Assembly (NCBI RefSeq): GCF_024166365.1
Contig: NC_064819.1
Coordinates: 9,064,501-9,128,500, forward strand
DNA length: 64,000 nt
Reading direction: 5' to 3'
From: Elephas maximus indicus
Lineage: Eukaryota; Chordata; Mammalia; Proboscidea; Elephantidae
Below the pieces are notes generated by a model. The model was not told the origin of the DNA, ran no database searches, and saw nothing but the letters and a program-made list of their open reading frames with translations. Position 1 is the stretch's first letter, and each line of letters starts with the position of its first letter. A program made the position numbers and the translations under genes. Shown here piece after piece: positions 45,025-55,770 of the stretch.

Positions 45025-45512
45025 TGTTTCATTGATTGAATTTTGTCCCCACAAAAAACGTGTGCATCAACTTGGCTAGGCCATGATTCCCAGTATTGTA
45101 TGGTTGTCCTCCATTTTGTGGGATTGCAACACCACCCTTACCCAGGTCACGTCCCTGATCCGGTATAAAGGGAGTTTCCCTGGGGTGTGGCCTGCACCAC
45201 CTTTTATCCCTCAAGAGATAAAAGGAAAGGGAAGCAAGCAGAGAGTTGGGGACCTCATACTACCAAGAACGCAGTGCCAGGAACAGAGTGCATCTTTTGG
45301 ACCTGAGGTTCCTGTGCTGGGATGCTCCCAGACCAAGGGAAGATGGATGACGAGGACCTTCCTCCAGAGCCGACTGAGAGAGAAGGCCCGGAGCCGGTGC
45401 CCTGAATTCGGACTTGTGGCTTACTAGACCGTGAGAGAATAAACTTCTCTTTGTTAAAGCCATCAACTTGTGGTATTTCTGTTATTTCTAGCAGCACTAG
45501 ATGACCAAGACA
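45025..45512 (+). mobile_element. Solo LTR, MaLR-like (third copy)
   Basis: Same family as 19354-21131: 'aattttgtccccacaaaaaa', 'tgattcccagtattgtatgg', then a polyadenylation signal AATAAA at 45438-45443 and the end 'ctagatgaccaagaca'. A part of the 5' half is missing relative to the 19354 copy. No convincing 5-bp duplication is visible. Confidence 0.85.
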
Positions 45513-45567
45513 ACATGTCAAATTTTTTATTTATTTAGCGACCTTAATAGAGGAGCAGCGTATGGCA

Positions 45568-45770
45568 ATAGATAAACAACACTCTTAGCTCTATAACTTA
45601 CTAGCTATGTGAACTTGGGCAAGTTACTTCAACTATCCAAGCCTAAATTTCCTCACCTGCAAAATTCGTGTAACACTCTGGAGGTGTGTTGTCAGGATTA
45701 AGTGGAATGCATTCAAAGTGATTAGCGTCGTGTGTGGCATACAGACAGTGCTCAATAAATGCGGATGTTT
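45568..45770 (+). repeat. MIR SINE
   Basis: Core 'gtgaacttgggcaagttact', then 'cacctgcaaaattcgtgtaa' and the end 'acagtgctcaataaatgc'. Confidence 0.88.
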
Positions 45771-46019
45771 TTCCACCCTCTTTTTAATTCTCCTTAGTGA
45801 TTTAGAATTGATGGTAATCAGAACATAAATGTTCTATTTTGGAAGAAAATGTGGGGAAAGGACTATTTGGACAAAAAAACCACAGACAATAATTACTGAG
45901 TCTTCTTTCTCTTAACCAAAAGGGTCCCAAAGCACTATTTCATTTGCAGCAGCACTCAAACTGGCAAGAAGAGTTGGAATACCGAGGATGAGTACATGAC
46001 TCAGCCTCCACCTAGAAAT

Positions 46020-46200
46020 ACCAGAACTCTGAGTTACTACTACAAGTGGCTAATACTGAGTATTTACTATAACCAGACACCATGCTATTCACTTTATATA
46101 CCTTAAAGGTAGGCATCATTATCTCCTTTTTAAGATAAAACAGGTTTAGAGAATTTTGTAATTTGTCTGAAGTCCAAGCCCAAAGTGGAAAATTCTGGAA
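46020..46200 (+). repeat. MIR/L2-like ancient repeat
   Basis: Resembles the family with 'actgagtatttactataacc', 'ccttaaaggtaggcatcatt' and a 'gtaatttgtctgaagtcc' tail. Diverged. Confidence 0.5.
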
Positions 46201-46235
46201 CCTGGTGAAGTTGAAGAGCATTAGGCTTACACACA

Positions 46236-46470
46236 AACATGCAGGTGCCTTGGTAGCCCAATGGTTAAATGCTTGGCTGCTAACCAAAAGGCTGGAGGTT
46301 TTAAACTCACCCAAAGGCTCCTTGAGAGAAAGACTTGTCCATCTACTCCCAAAAAGACTGCAGCCTAGAAAACGCTGTGCAGCAGTTCTATTCTGTCACA
46401 TGGGGTAGCATGGAGTTGAAATAGACTTGAAAAAAAAAATTTTTTTTTTGAAGGCACCTAAAAACAATAT
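46236..46470 (+). repeat. AfroSINE with an A10/T10 interruption in its tail
   Basis: Head 'gtgccttggtagcccaatgg', then 'gctgctaaccaaaaggctgg', middle 'gagagaaagacttgtccatc', and tail 'ggggtagcatggagttgaaa'. At the point where other copies read 'cgactcgacggc', this one has A10 (46430-46439) then T10 (46440-46449). Confidence 0.82.
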
Positions 46471-46929
46471 AAACCTGCCTTTAATGTGAATAATTTCTCC
46501 TAAATTATCTAATTTAGCCACCTGACTTGCCAGGCTTGACCAGACATTAACTAAATGCAGTGTAAAATACACAGTAAGCACTTACTTTTATTGCTTATCT
46601 AATGATTTTTGTCTCTATCATTAATATCTTGTGATTAAGTCAGAATTTTGTGCCCTGCCTTGACCAAAAATAGGGAAATAATACCTTCTTCACAAGGGAG
46701 CTGTGAGGAGAAGCCATAAATAACTACATAAACATAGAATTTACAAGTCACCTTTTCTCTGGATTGCATTTATCTTCTCAACATTTCTTCTGTGAAGTTG
46801 AATATTATTTTACTTGGCACGAGTTAAAGACATGTCCAAAGGAGGACTGCTAGAAAGCAGCAGAAACAATTAGGACCCTAGATGTCTCTTTTCAGTCACT
46901 CAGACAGGAGCACCCATTGAGAAAAACAA

Positions 46930-47285
46930 CTGGTAGCTTACTTACTGGTTTGGGCAAATCATTTAGTCTCTTGTAGCCTGTTTCTGTACTTGTAAACTAT
47001 GAGAGGAAACCCTGATGGCACAGTGGGTAAGTGCTATGGCTGCTTACCAAAGGGTCGGCAGTTTGAATGCACCAGGTGCTCCTTGGAAACTCTATGGGGC
47101 AGTTCTACTCTGTCCTATAGGGTCGCTATGAGTCGGAATTGACTCGACAGCACTGGGTTTTTCTGGGTTAAACTATGAGAGATGATGTCTTCCACATAGG
47201 GTTGTGGTGAGGATTAGATGAGCCAATGCTTGAAATGTGTTTAACAAAGCATGTGGCATACGGTAAGCACAAAATAAGTAGAAGA
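46930..47285 (+). repeat. MIR SINE split by an AfroSINE
   Basis: MIR sequence at 46930-47005 ('gtttgggcaaatcatttagt') continues at 47182-47285 ('gttgtggtgaggattagatg', 'gtggcatacggtaagcac'). The AfroSINE at 47006-47168 lies between. Confidence 0.82.
47006..47168 (+). repeat. AfroSINE, short type, inserted in a MIR
   Basis: A box TGGCACAGTGG (matches TRGYNNANNNG) near 47015, and a near-perfect tail 'gggtcgctatgagtcggaat'. Perfect 13-bp duplication TAAACTATGAGAG at 46993-47005 and 47169-47181. Confidence 0.96.
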
Positions 47286-48244
47286 TATTAGTATTATTTT
47301 ATGTAAACACTTCACAGCTGCTTAACACGGGATGCTTCAATGTGTTCAGAACATTCTCAACAGCTTTTCTAAAGAACACTGGATCTTCAATACACCACCA
47401 AATAGCACCCAGCGAATAGCACGATCATTTGCCCCCTGGGTGAACGACCCTTATGCAGTCTTGCTTTGATAATTTTCCGACATTTGACTACTACTTTTAA
47501 CAGAGTTTAAGAGACCAATCAAACAATTTCATCAATTTAGCACATCCTTTGAGCACTTTGTCTGAATGAAGCAATGTGCTCAGTGTTGTGACCACAACCA
47601 AGAAGAGATCATCCCTTCCCTTAACCTTCCACTTGTATACTTACAGTACTAGTTGCTATTACTTGTTTATAGGCCTGCAAATCACGCTCCCCTGTAATAC
47701 GAGCCCCTTGAGGACGGGTTGTGACTAATTCTCCCTTTTTATCTCCAACACCTACAACAGTATTTAGCTGATAATAAGGAATCAAAAATGCCTGTGGAAT
47801 GACTCAGTGTACAGTTCAAAAGGTAAAATCAATCATACACAAGAATACAGGAATATAATGAAGACTTTGACAACTCTCTTACAGATAGTAAATGCTACAG
47901 CTTGTCAGAGGGAGTGATTGAAAAAGAAAGGCTTTACGAAGGGCAGAGTATTGGGAGTAGACTTGCAGTACAGGAAGATTTAGGTTGAGATGGTATGTGG
48001 AAGGTGCAGAAAAAAAAAAGAGAAAAGAAAAATGTCAGCTCAAGGGAAGGTAAATGGTCTTGGAGCAAATTGTACATGTAGAGTACCGGAAGCTGAGAAT
48101 GGAAAAATAGTGAACAATTTGTGAAAGGAAGTGAATTAGTCAAGGGTTAAGAATTTTATTTAATACACAATTGAGAACCCTTGAAAGCTTCCATATAGAA
48201 GTATAGTATAAAAAATTTTAAACAGCTGATTTTAAAGTCATGAT
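47286..48244. other. Intergenic, unclassified
   Basis: No gene and no clear repeat. A purine-rich stretch lies at 48008-48030. Confidence 0.45.
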
Positions 48245-49208
48245 CCAGGACGTCTGCTTCCAGCCAAGACAGAATAGTCCCATGACAAGCTCCCTCATAA
48301 AAGGGCTCTCCCTCTCACAATTCAAAAAACCCTGGACATAGCACGGTAAGTATAAGAGGACACTGAATGTACAAAGAAGAGATGGATATCCTAGGGACCC
48401 TGGGACTTAAGGGATAACATGATGGTAAGTTCCCTGGGTTTCCTTGTTCTCTCTCATACAACCCGGACGGAATGCTGCAGAAGCCTCCAACCTGGAATTG
48501 TCAATAGGCACAGATCAACGAACAAACAAAATCCAATAAAAGCTTGTTCTCTGTAGCCAAAGGGGAAAGGAGAGTTTAACAACATAAAACTTTTGGCAAT
48601 ACTCACGCTGCTCCAGCCAAACACAAACAGAAAATCCGCACTCAACCCCCCACTCACAGTTTCAGAGTGGCTGGGTGGAGAAATTATTTTCCATCTACCC
48701 CTGCCCGGCAGGGTGGCAGTACTACAAATCCTGTCTAGTGGTGCCAGCATCTCTCAATAGGCAGGAGCAGGTACTGCTGATTGCTTTGTCAGGTAGTGTT
48801 GGTGGAGATGCATGGGGGCTGATCTTCCATTCCCTGCCTGAAGGTAGCAGACAAAACTTCAACGTCCTTGCCAGAGCAGTGTCAGCAGGGTTCAGGATGA
48901 GCTAATCCTTCACCCTACTCAGAAGCCACAAGACTTTAAGAAGCCATTGCAATAAGCCAAGAAAAAGAAATAAAACTGCCCCTATTTGCAGATGCATGAC
49001 TGTGTACACAGAAAGTCTCAAGGAATCTAGAAACAAACAAAGAAAAAAATTCTGGAGAAAGTGAGTTAGTTCATGAAGGTTGCAGGATACAAGATCAACA
49101 CGAAAAATTAAATCACATTTCTATTTACTAACAAGAAATGTAGAAACCAAGATTAAAAAACACAATGCCATTTACAATTATACACAAAAATAAAATACTT
49201 AGGTATAA

Positions 49209-49215
<7 letters not shown>

Positions 49216-49240
<25 letters not shown>
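49216..49240. repeat. (TA)n microsatellite
   Basis: Twelve and a half TA units within L1 sequence. Confidence 0.97.
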
Positions 49241-50352
49241 GATCTATATCCTGAAAATTACAAAATGCTGGTCAAAAAACCAAAGACCTAAATAAACAGA
49301 GACATACCATGTTCATAAATTGCAAGACTCAAAATTGTAAAGATGCCAATTCTTCTCAAATTGATCTATAGGTTTAATGCAATCACTATCAAAACAATAA
49401 GGTATTTTGTAGACACGGAAAACCTTATTCTAAAACTTACATGGAAAGGCACAGGACCCAGAATAGCTAAAACAATTTTGTAAAAATAAAGTGGCAGGGA
49501 TCACGCTACTCAATATTGAGTAGCTATAATACAGTAATCAAGACTGTGTAACAGACACATAGATCAGTGGAAAAGATAGCGAATTCATAAAGAAACTCAC
49601 AAAAATATGTTTTTTTTTAAATAAATGTAAAAAAACAATTTACTGGAGGAAGGACAGATTTTTCAACATATAGTCCTAGGACAATTGGACATCAATAGGT
49701 GAAAAAAAATGTATCTCAAGCTAAACCTTACCTATTATACAAAAATTAACTCAAAATGTATGACAGACTTAAATGTAAAGTGTAAAACTATAAAATTTTT
49801 AAAAAAAACAAACAAGCAAACAGGAGGAAATCTTCAGGACCTAGGTCTAAATGAAGAGTTTAGACTTGACACCAAAAGCACAATCCATAAAAGGAAAAAT
49901 TTATAAACTGGACCTCATCAAAACTGAAAACTTTTGCTTTGTGAAAGACCTTGTGAGGACGATGAAAAGGCAAGCCACAAACATGGAGAAAATATTTGCA
50001 AACAACACATTCAACAAAGAACTTGTATCTAAACTTTCTAAAGAACTCTAAAAACTCAACAATAAAAAAACAAAGAATCATCTAGAAAACGGGCAAAAGA
50101 CATGAACAAATATTTCACCAAAGAGGATATACAGATGTCAAATAAGTGAATGAAAAGATATTCACCATCATTAGTTATTATATTAGGGAAAGGCAAATTA
50201 AAACCACAATGAGAAATCACTACAGATTTATAAGAATGGCTAAAAAACAAACAAAAAAACCCTGCTAACACCAAATGTTGGCAAGGATGCAGAGAAACTG
50301 GGTCATTCATACATTGCTGGTAGAAATGTAAAGGGTACAACCACTTTGGAAA

Positions 50353-50514
50353 CCAATGGAAAAAAAAGCCCATTGTTGTCAATTCCGACTCATAGTGACC
50401 CCACAGGACAGAGTAGAACTGCCCCCGTAGGGTTTCCAAGGAGTGCCTGGTGGATTTGAACTGCTGACCTCTTAGTAGCCGTAGCTCTTAACCACTATGT
50501 CACCAGGGTTTCCA
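50353..50514 (-). repeat. AfroSINE, short type, inserted in L1
   Basis: Minus-orientation copy ending 'tcaccagggtttcca'. Perfect 12-bp duplication CCACTTTGGAAA at 50341-50352 and 50515-50526, which is L1 sequence. Confidence 0.95.
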
Positions 50515-50872
50515 CCACTTTGGAAAATGGTATATTAATTTCTTACAAAACTAAACATATGCCCCAGTAACTGCATTGTTACACATTTTTCCCAGATCAA
50601 CAAAGACTTATGTCCATACAAAAACCCGTACACAAATGTTCACAGCAGCTTTATTCACAATAGCCCAAAACTGAAAGCAACCCTAATGTCCTTTAATGTG
50701 TGAATGGTTGAACTGTGACTACTACTGGACTGGACTACTACTACTCAGCAATAAAACGTAATGAACTATTGATCAAGCAACAATTTGCATGGATCACAAG
50801 AGAAATTATGCTGAGAAAAAACAAACAAAAAACAATCCTGAAAGGTTATATACTGCATGATTCCATTTATAT

Positions 50873-51040
50873 ACAACAAAAAACCCAAACCCATTGTCAT
50901 CGAGTTGATTCCTACTCATAGTGACCCTATATGAGAGTAGAACTGCCCCATAGAGTCTCCAAGGAGCGCCTGGTGGATGTGAACTGCCGACCTTTTGGTT
51001 AACAGCCGTAGCACTTAACCACTACACCATCAGTGTTTCC
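50873..51040 (-). repeat. AfroSINE, short type, inserted in L1 3' region
   Basis: Minus-orientation copy with 'aaaaaacccaaacccattgt' at its tail end and the head ending 'accatcagtgtttcc'. A short repeat ATTTATA flanks it approximately (50866 and 51043). Confidence 0.9.
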
Positions 51041-51419
51041 TCTATTTATAGCATCCTTGAAATGAGAAAGTTATAGAGGGGGATTAGTTATCACCAGAGG
51101 TTAGGGACTGGGGGAGGGAGGGATGCAGCCATGGCAAAAAAAAGGCGGCACAAAGGATCCTGTATGTTGACGTGGTGGCGGCCATGAAATTCTACACAAG
51201 TGATAAAACTGCAGAGAACTAAATACACACACACTAGTACGTGTATAACTGATGAAATGTGAAGAAGGCCACAGGACTGCGTCTATGTCAATTTGCAATA
51301 TAGTACAGTAGTGAGATGTTAACATTAGGGGAAACTGCAGGAAGGGTCTGTCGGATCTCTGTATTATTCCTTGCAACTTCATTTGAATATACAATCATCT
51401 CTAAATAAAGTTTAAAAAA

Positions 51420-51839
51420 ATGATGTATCAAGAAGTATAATTACACTCAAAACTTGACTTGGCAACTTGGGTTCAGGACTCATCAGTCATTTATCTATTC
51501 AATGCCCGTACCAGGCACTGTGCTAGGCGACAGGAATGCAGTAGTGAAAAAAGCAGATATGGGCCCTGCCTTCACCAACCTTCAGACTAGGAAATTTGAA
51601 AATAGCTTCATGTATGGAGAGCGTTGTCACATTTTCAGCAACACACTTGAGTATGAATATCAAGCTAAGTTTCTAACAATAAGGGAAAGATTAAGTGAAT
51701 TTTGGAATACTATACAGTCATGAAAATGATTATGAGTACTATTCAACAACATGAAACATTCTTAGAAAATTAAGACAAACACTAAGTCCAAAATCATATA
51801 TTCACTAGTATTATGATAATTAATGACAACTTGTTTTTA
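51420..51839. other. Intergenic; weak L2/MIR-like segment
   Basis: The segment at 51505-51600 ('taccaggcactgtgctaggc') resembles MIR/L2 family text. The rest is unique. The IGSF11 transcript is expected to end just to the right. Confidence 0.45.
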
Positions 51840-53740
51840 TATGAATAAACTTTTATTGAATTTTAGATAATTAGAAAGAATAAAGAAATACAAGATAAAT
51901 GCTGTCTAAACAACATCTGATAGTACCATCTCTTCTGGGCCATGGTATTTTCATATTTCTTTATAAAAAGTATAGACATTCATTTATTTAAATTTTTACA
52001 AATCAAGAACCATCAAATTGGAAAAAAAAATAAGTAATGCTAAAGAAAATTGAGCTTTTTAGCGATAATGGAATGGCTGCGATGGTTAGGTTCTGAACTT
52101 GGAAAACGGCGTGTGCAGTAGCGTCGGTCTGCGTTTATTCAAATCCAGAGACCATTCCCTACGATGACTACGCTTGCAGGAAGAGAGGGCAAATAGCACG
52201 GAGGGAGAGAAAGGGAGGGAACACATCCAGGAAAGAAAAGGTGCTCTTAATCAATCAATCAATCACGGGGCTGGTATTATACATAAAGTAGGCAACAAAT
52301 CTGGGAAGAAATGATTTGTGGGTCGCCTTAAGTGTGATTAAGGCGAAACAGTCACCCACACAAGTATGGCCAGATTTACAGAGCACAAAACCTAGCGGGG
52401 AGTTGGTAAATTATCTGATGAACTGCAAGGCAAGCCAAACCGGGTAATTAATCACAAAAGGAGTCTCTTTATAGTGGTGTAAAATGCATTTGGGAAAAAC
52501 TGTGCAAAACTGCAACCCTGAGCTGTTACAGACATAGGGCAGACCATCCCAGGAGCATGCCTGAAGACACTTCTTTAGTCTTGGTCTTAATGCTTTCGCA
52601 AAAATAATTAGTTTGAAAAAACAAAAACCAAACAACTCCTGCCCTCTCTGTAACAATTTACTAACCTCTATTTGTCACACAAGGGGTAAGTTATCTACCT
52701 CAGCAGAAAGGCATTGGTGTGGCCCTCATTACAAGTTATCTACGGTGATAACAAGGAGCACTGGGTGGCCCTGTCCTGAGAGGATGCCCTAAGACCTGCC
52801 TTCCTGGTCTGTGCTGCCCACACAAACCACAACCTGGCTCTTCTGCGATGGCCTCCCGCGGAGGTCACTGAACACGGGGTGAAACAGCAGTCCTGCCTTC
52901 CCTAGCCCAATACCCTGCATGTATAAAAAAAAAAAAAAAAAAAAAGTTGTCTTTTAAAAAAATATCTTTCCAGGAAATAATGAACAGTAACTGCCATGGA
53001 CCTGTAACTGATCCTAGAGAAGAGGAGATAGGCAAGAGTCTGTAGACACAGCAACATCCCAAATACGAAATCCATGGGTCAGGAAGAGAGAAATAAATAC
53101 TAAAGGACATCCCAAAGAAGTTGCCCTTGCTTTTCCCCATGTCTTACTGCATTTTTTTATGTAAAACGTTTTGATTCTTTGATACAAGAGCCAGCCTTGT
53201 GGGGACCGGTACTGACCATTTCTGCCATCATGCCCCCTACATAATGAGGGAATGGGAGACACAGAACACAGCACAGCCTGGCTCACTATTTCTTCTAGAG
53301 ATACCTTTCTTTTAAAATAATTTCATTATTTAAACTTCATCTGGCACTTTTAGTCTCTTGAGAAAAAAAAAAAAAAAAAACATTAAGTGAAAAAAAAAAT
53401 TTTTTTTTTTAGGTGAAGCATGGATTAAAGAACAAGCCCATATGGACTGCAGTTTGGGTCTGAAGTGCTATTCTGCATTTCCCTTGGCTTGGCACGTCTT
53501 TGAGGTCCAGCTTTTGAACAGAATCCCAGGGAACCGCTGGTGGAGAAAGAAGTCTTCATGATGGAGCGTTCTAGTCCCTCTGACAAACCTTAGTGGCCAG
53601 GTAACAGCATTGCTTCTTCCGGTGCTTTATACTAACGTCATGGTAAGGAAAGGGTTTCTTTCCCAGCTCTCGCCCCACCCTACCCCCCCGTGTATGACAC
53701 ACTCCATTATTCTTTTCTGAATACTTTACCCCCTCTTGTC
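51840..53740 (-). other. IGSF11: Probable IGSF11 3' untranslated region
   Basis: The region follows the IGSF11 stop codon on the minus strand, and I found no young repeat in it. Candidate polyadenylation signals (AATAAA on the minus strand) occur at 52134-52139, 51983-51988 and 51852-51857. Which one is used cannot be told from sequence. A-runs lie at 52927-52945 and 53363-53380, an A10T11 junction at 53390-53410, and a perfect hairpin-forming repeat at 52324-52345. Extent is inferred. Confidence 0.45.
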
Positions 53741-54182
53741 CTATACCAGGGACCCGGCCCGACTCTGGGCTGGCACCATAACAGGCACAGCGCCAATTCG
53801 CTCCAGTGCTGCTTGGCTGATGGTGTAGGAGTGTGTATGCTCAGGCCGAGGCTTCCTGCTAACGGAGCCATTGCTCCGGGACACAATCTGTGGCGAGGAC
53901 CCTTTGTTGGCTGTCACTACCAGAGTCTTATGTGGAGCTGGGACCAGGTGGCTCCCATTAGCATAAATGGACGGTATGTTGACATTGCCTGAGTGGAGAG
54001 AGAAAGACTGGTGCAAGTCACTAAACTGAGGGAACGGCTCCGCGTTTCTATGAACTTTTGAATTGTTGCTCCAGTATCGACTGTTGTAGGTGTTGGAAGA
54101 GGTTAACGTGTTGTTTTCTGAGGAGGATATCTCTGTGTGAAATGCTTTGGCAGAAGAACATTTAGGTGGAAGATCATCCTCT
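53741..54182 (-). CDS. IGSF11: IGSF11 terminal coding exon (cytoplasmic tail, stop codon)
   Basis: IGSF11 (BT-IgSF, VSIG3) is a CXADR-family single-pass adhesion molecule, reported to bind PSD-95 through its C-terminus and to be a ligand of VISTA. This exon encodes about 147 residues. It opens with the rest of an arginine codon then '[19 protein letters not shown]', continues 'YNSRYWSN', '[14 protein letters not shown]', '[11 protein letters not shown]' and 'HTHSYTIS', and ends '[18 protein letters not shown]' with a TAG at 53741-53743. The last residues S-L-V fit a class I PDZ-binding motif. The acceptor is 'ttttcag' just above 54182. Phase (2 bases carried in) matches the previous exon. No in-frame stop or frameshift, so the gene looks functional. 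Confidence 0.97.
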
Positions 54183-55496
54183 CTGAAAAGGAATTAAAAA
54201 GAAAGAAAGAAAAGTCGTCATTAGAATTTACATGAAGTTTACCCCGCCCTCCTGCCCAGCGCCCTTTCTTCTCCTGCTAAGGCTAATATGTCCGTCAAAC
54301 ACAAACCCTCTGAAGAGACCACTCTACCATGAAAGCGAACACAGTAGCCCTGGACAGCACTCACTCTCTGAGACAAGGGGCCAGAAAATTTTTCCTCAAC
54401 TTCTCAGTCTCCAAGAGTAGAAAAGAAAATACAAAATTTCTCAAAGACTGCCTCTTCCAACAAAAGTAAAAAGCAGATGGATTTTTTCTTTCTTTTTTGC
54501 TGTAAATAGGAAAACAGCCCATGAAGAAATCCACTGAGATGCTTGCTGAAAAAGAGCTCATAAACCAAGCTATGGTTTGTGGGAAACGGCTACTTCTTCA
54601 AGAATTATTAGAGTTGGCCTGATTTTACTGTCCTTTGGGGTTGGAGACATTGCCGTGGTAGGCCAACGGGAGGTTTTCCTCAATAACCTTATTCTGGGAT
54701 AACATCTACTCCTTCTCACAGCCCCAACCTTTAAAAATAACAAGAGGCTAAGAGAAGTTATTGATTTAAGGTTAAGACATTAACTAATTTATTTAACATG
54801 TATTGAGTGCCAGGCATTCTGCCAGATGTTTCAAATACAGATAAAAGTGACTAAGCTACAGCCAAGAAGCTTATAGGTAAATAGGCTGGTAGTAAATGCG
54901 AGAATACTTGCAAGTCAGAAAGGTTGGGCAGGGGCACAAAGCAACTGATGTGCGTTGTTGCCTGCCTAGTCCTGATTGGGATCAAGGCATTCAGTGAAGA
55001 GGACGATGAACGGGGAAGGAGTACAGTTCAGGCAAAGGACAAAGGTGTGAGCAATGGCCCTGAGACACGGGAGAATGCAGAAGCACGACTGGAACATAGT
55101 GAGCTGGGAAGTGCTGAGAGTGAACACCAGGAAGGGAGGTGCCGGTCAGATCCTGAAGGGCCACATATGTCAGGCTAAGGAGACTAGTGTCATTAATGCA
55201 TTTTAACCAAAGACATGACAGGAAGAAATCTGAGACTGGACCTGAAACCCTAAATCTCCACAATACGCTGAGAGTCACTCTTCTCTAAAGACCACTTTGA
55301 CCCTGTATTCATAGGATGTGCATACCCTTGTCTGAGCTGTCCTTCACGCTGACCCACACTGCTCTGGCCTGTGTGTACAGGTGCTGCTGTGTTCCTCTGG
55401 TGTTCCTTCTTGCTTTATGTTCTCCTCCTTTCTCACTATTGTAAAAAGACTACTTGGAGATTTTTTTTTTTCCCCCTAAAATCCCAGTTACTTTCA

Positions 55497-55690
55497 ACGC
55501 AAAGGCTATGAGCATAGACTCTAGGTCAAGAGTGCCTCGGTTTTATCTCACCTGTGCCAATCACCAGCTATATGACTTTGGATAAGTTACTCAACTTCTC
55601 CAATGCTCAGTTTCCTCATCTGTAAAATGGGCACAAAATAGTGCCTAGCTCATAAGGTTGTTAGGAAGATTTAATATGAAACAGCTTGTC
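55497..55690 (+). repeat. MIR SINE
   Basis: Core 'atatgactttggataagtta', then 'cagtttcctcatctgtaaaa' and 'gctcataaggttgttaggaa'. Confidence 0.9.
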
Positions 55691-55721
55691 TAAAAAATAA
55701 AACAAGCTCTTTCATATTAAA

Positions 55722-55770
55722 TTATATATATATATTATATACACACACACACACACGCACACACATACAC
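55722..55770. repeat. Compound (TA)n(CA)n microsatellite
   Basis: A TA-rich block (55722-55741) runs into an interrupted CA block to about 55770. Confidence 0.95.

Larger units (their letters stand above)
48245..51419 (+). mobile_element. Composite old L1 LINE: 5' UTR-like part, ORF2 3' half and 3' end
   Basis: The part at 48245-48930 resembles an L1 5' UTR. It is followed directly by ORF2 sequence from about 48945 ('aataagccaagaaaaagaaa'), so ORF1 and the first half of ORF2 are missing. ORF2 C-terminal cues include 'KLNLTYYTKINSKCMTDLNV' (49715 on) and 'MEKIFANNTFNKEL' (50000). The 3' end is 'ctctaaataaagtttaaaaa'. A (TA)n tract (49216-49240) and two AfroSINEs lie inside. No intact frame. 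Confidence 0.82.

Noticed and set aside
50056..50439. 127-codon ORF on the minus strand
   Set aside because: It is antisense to L1 ORF2 and runs into an AfroSINE.
52240..52266. Short (AATC)n repeat as a regulatory array
   Set aside because: Only about four units, so a minor simple repeat.
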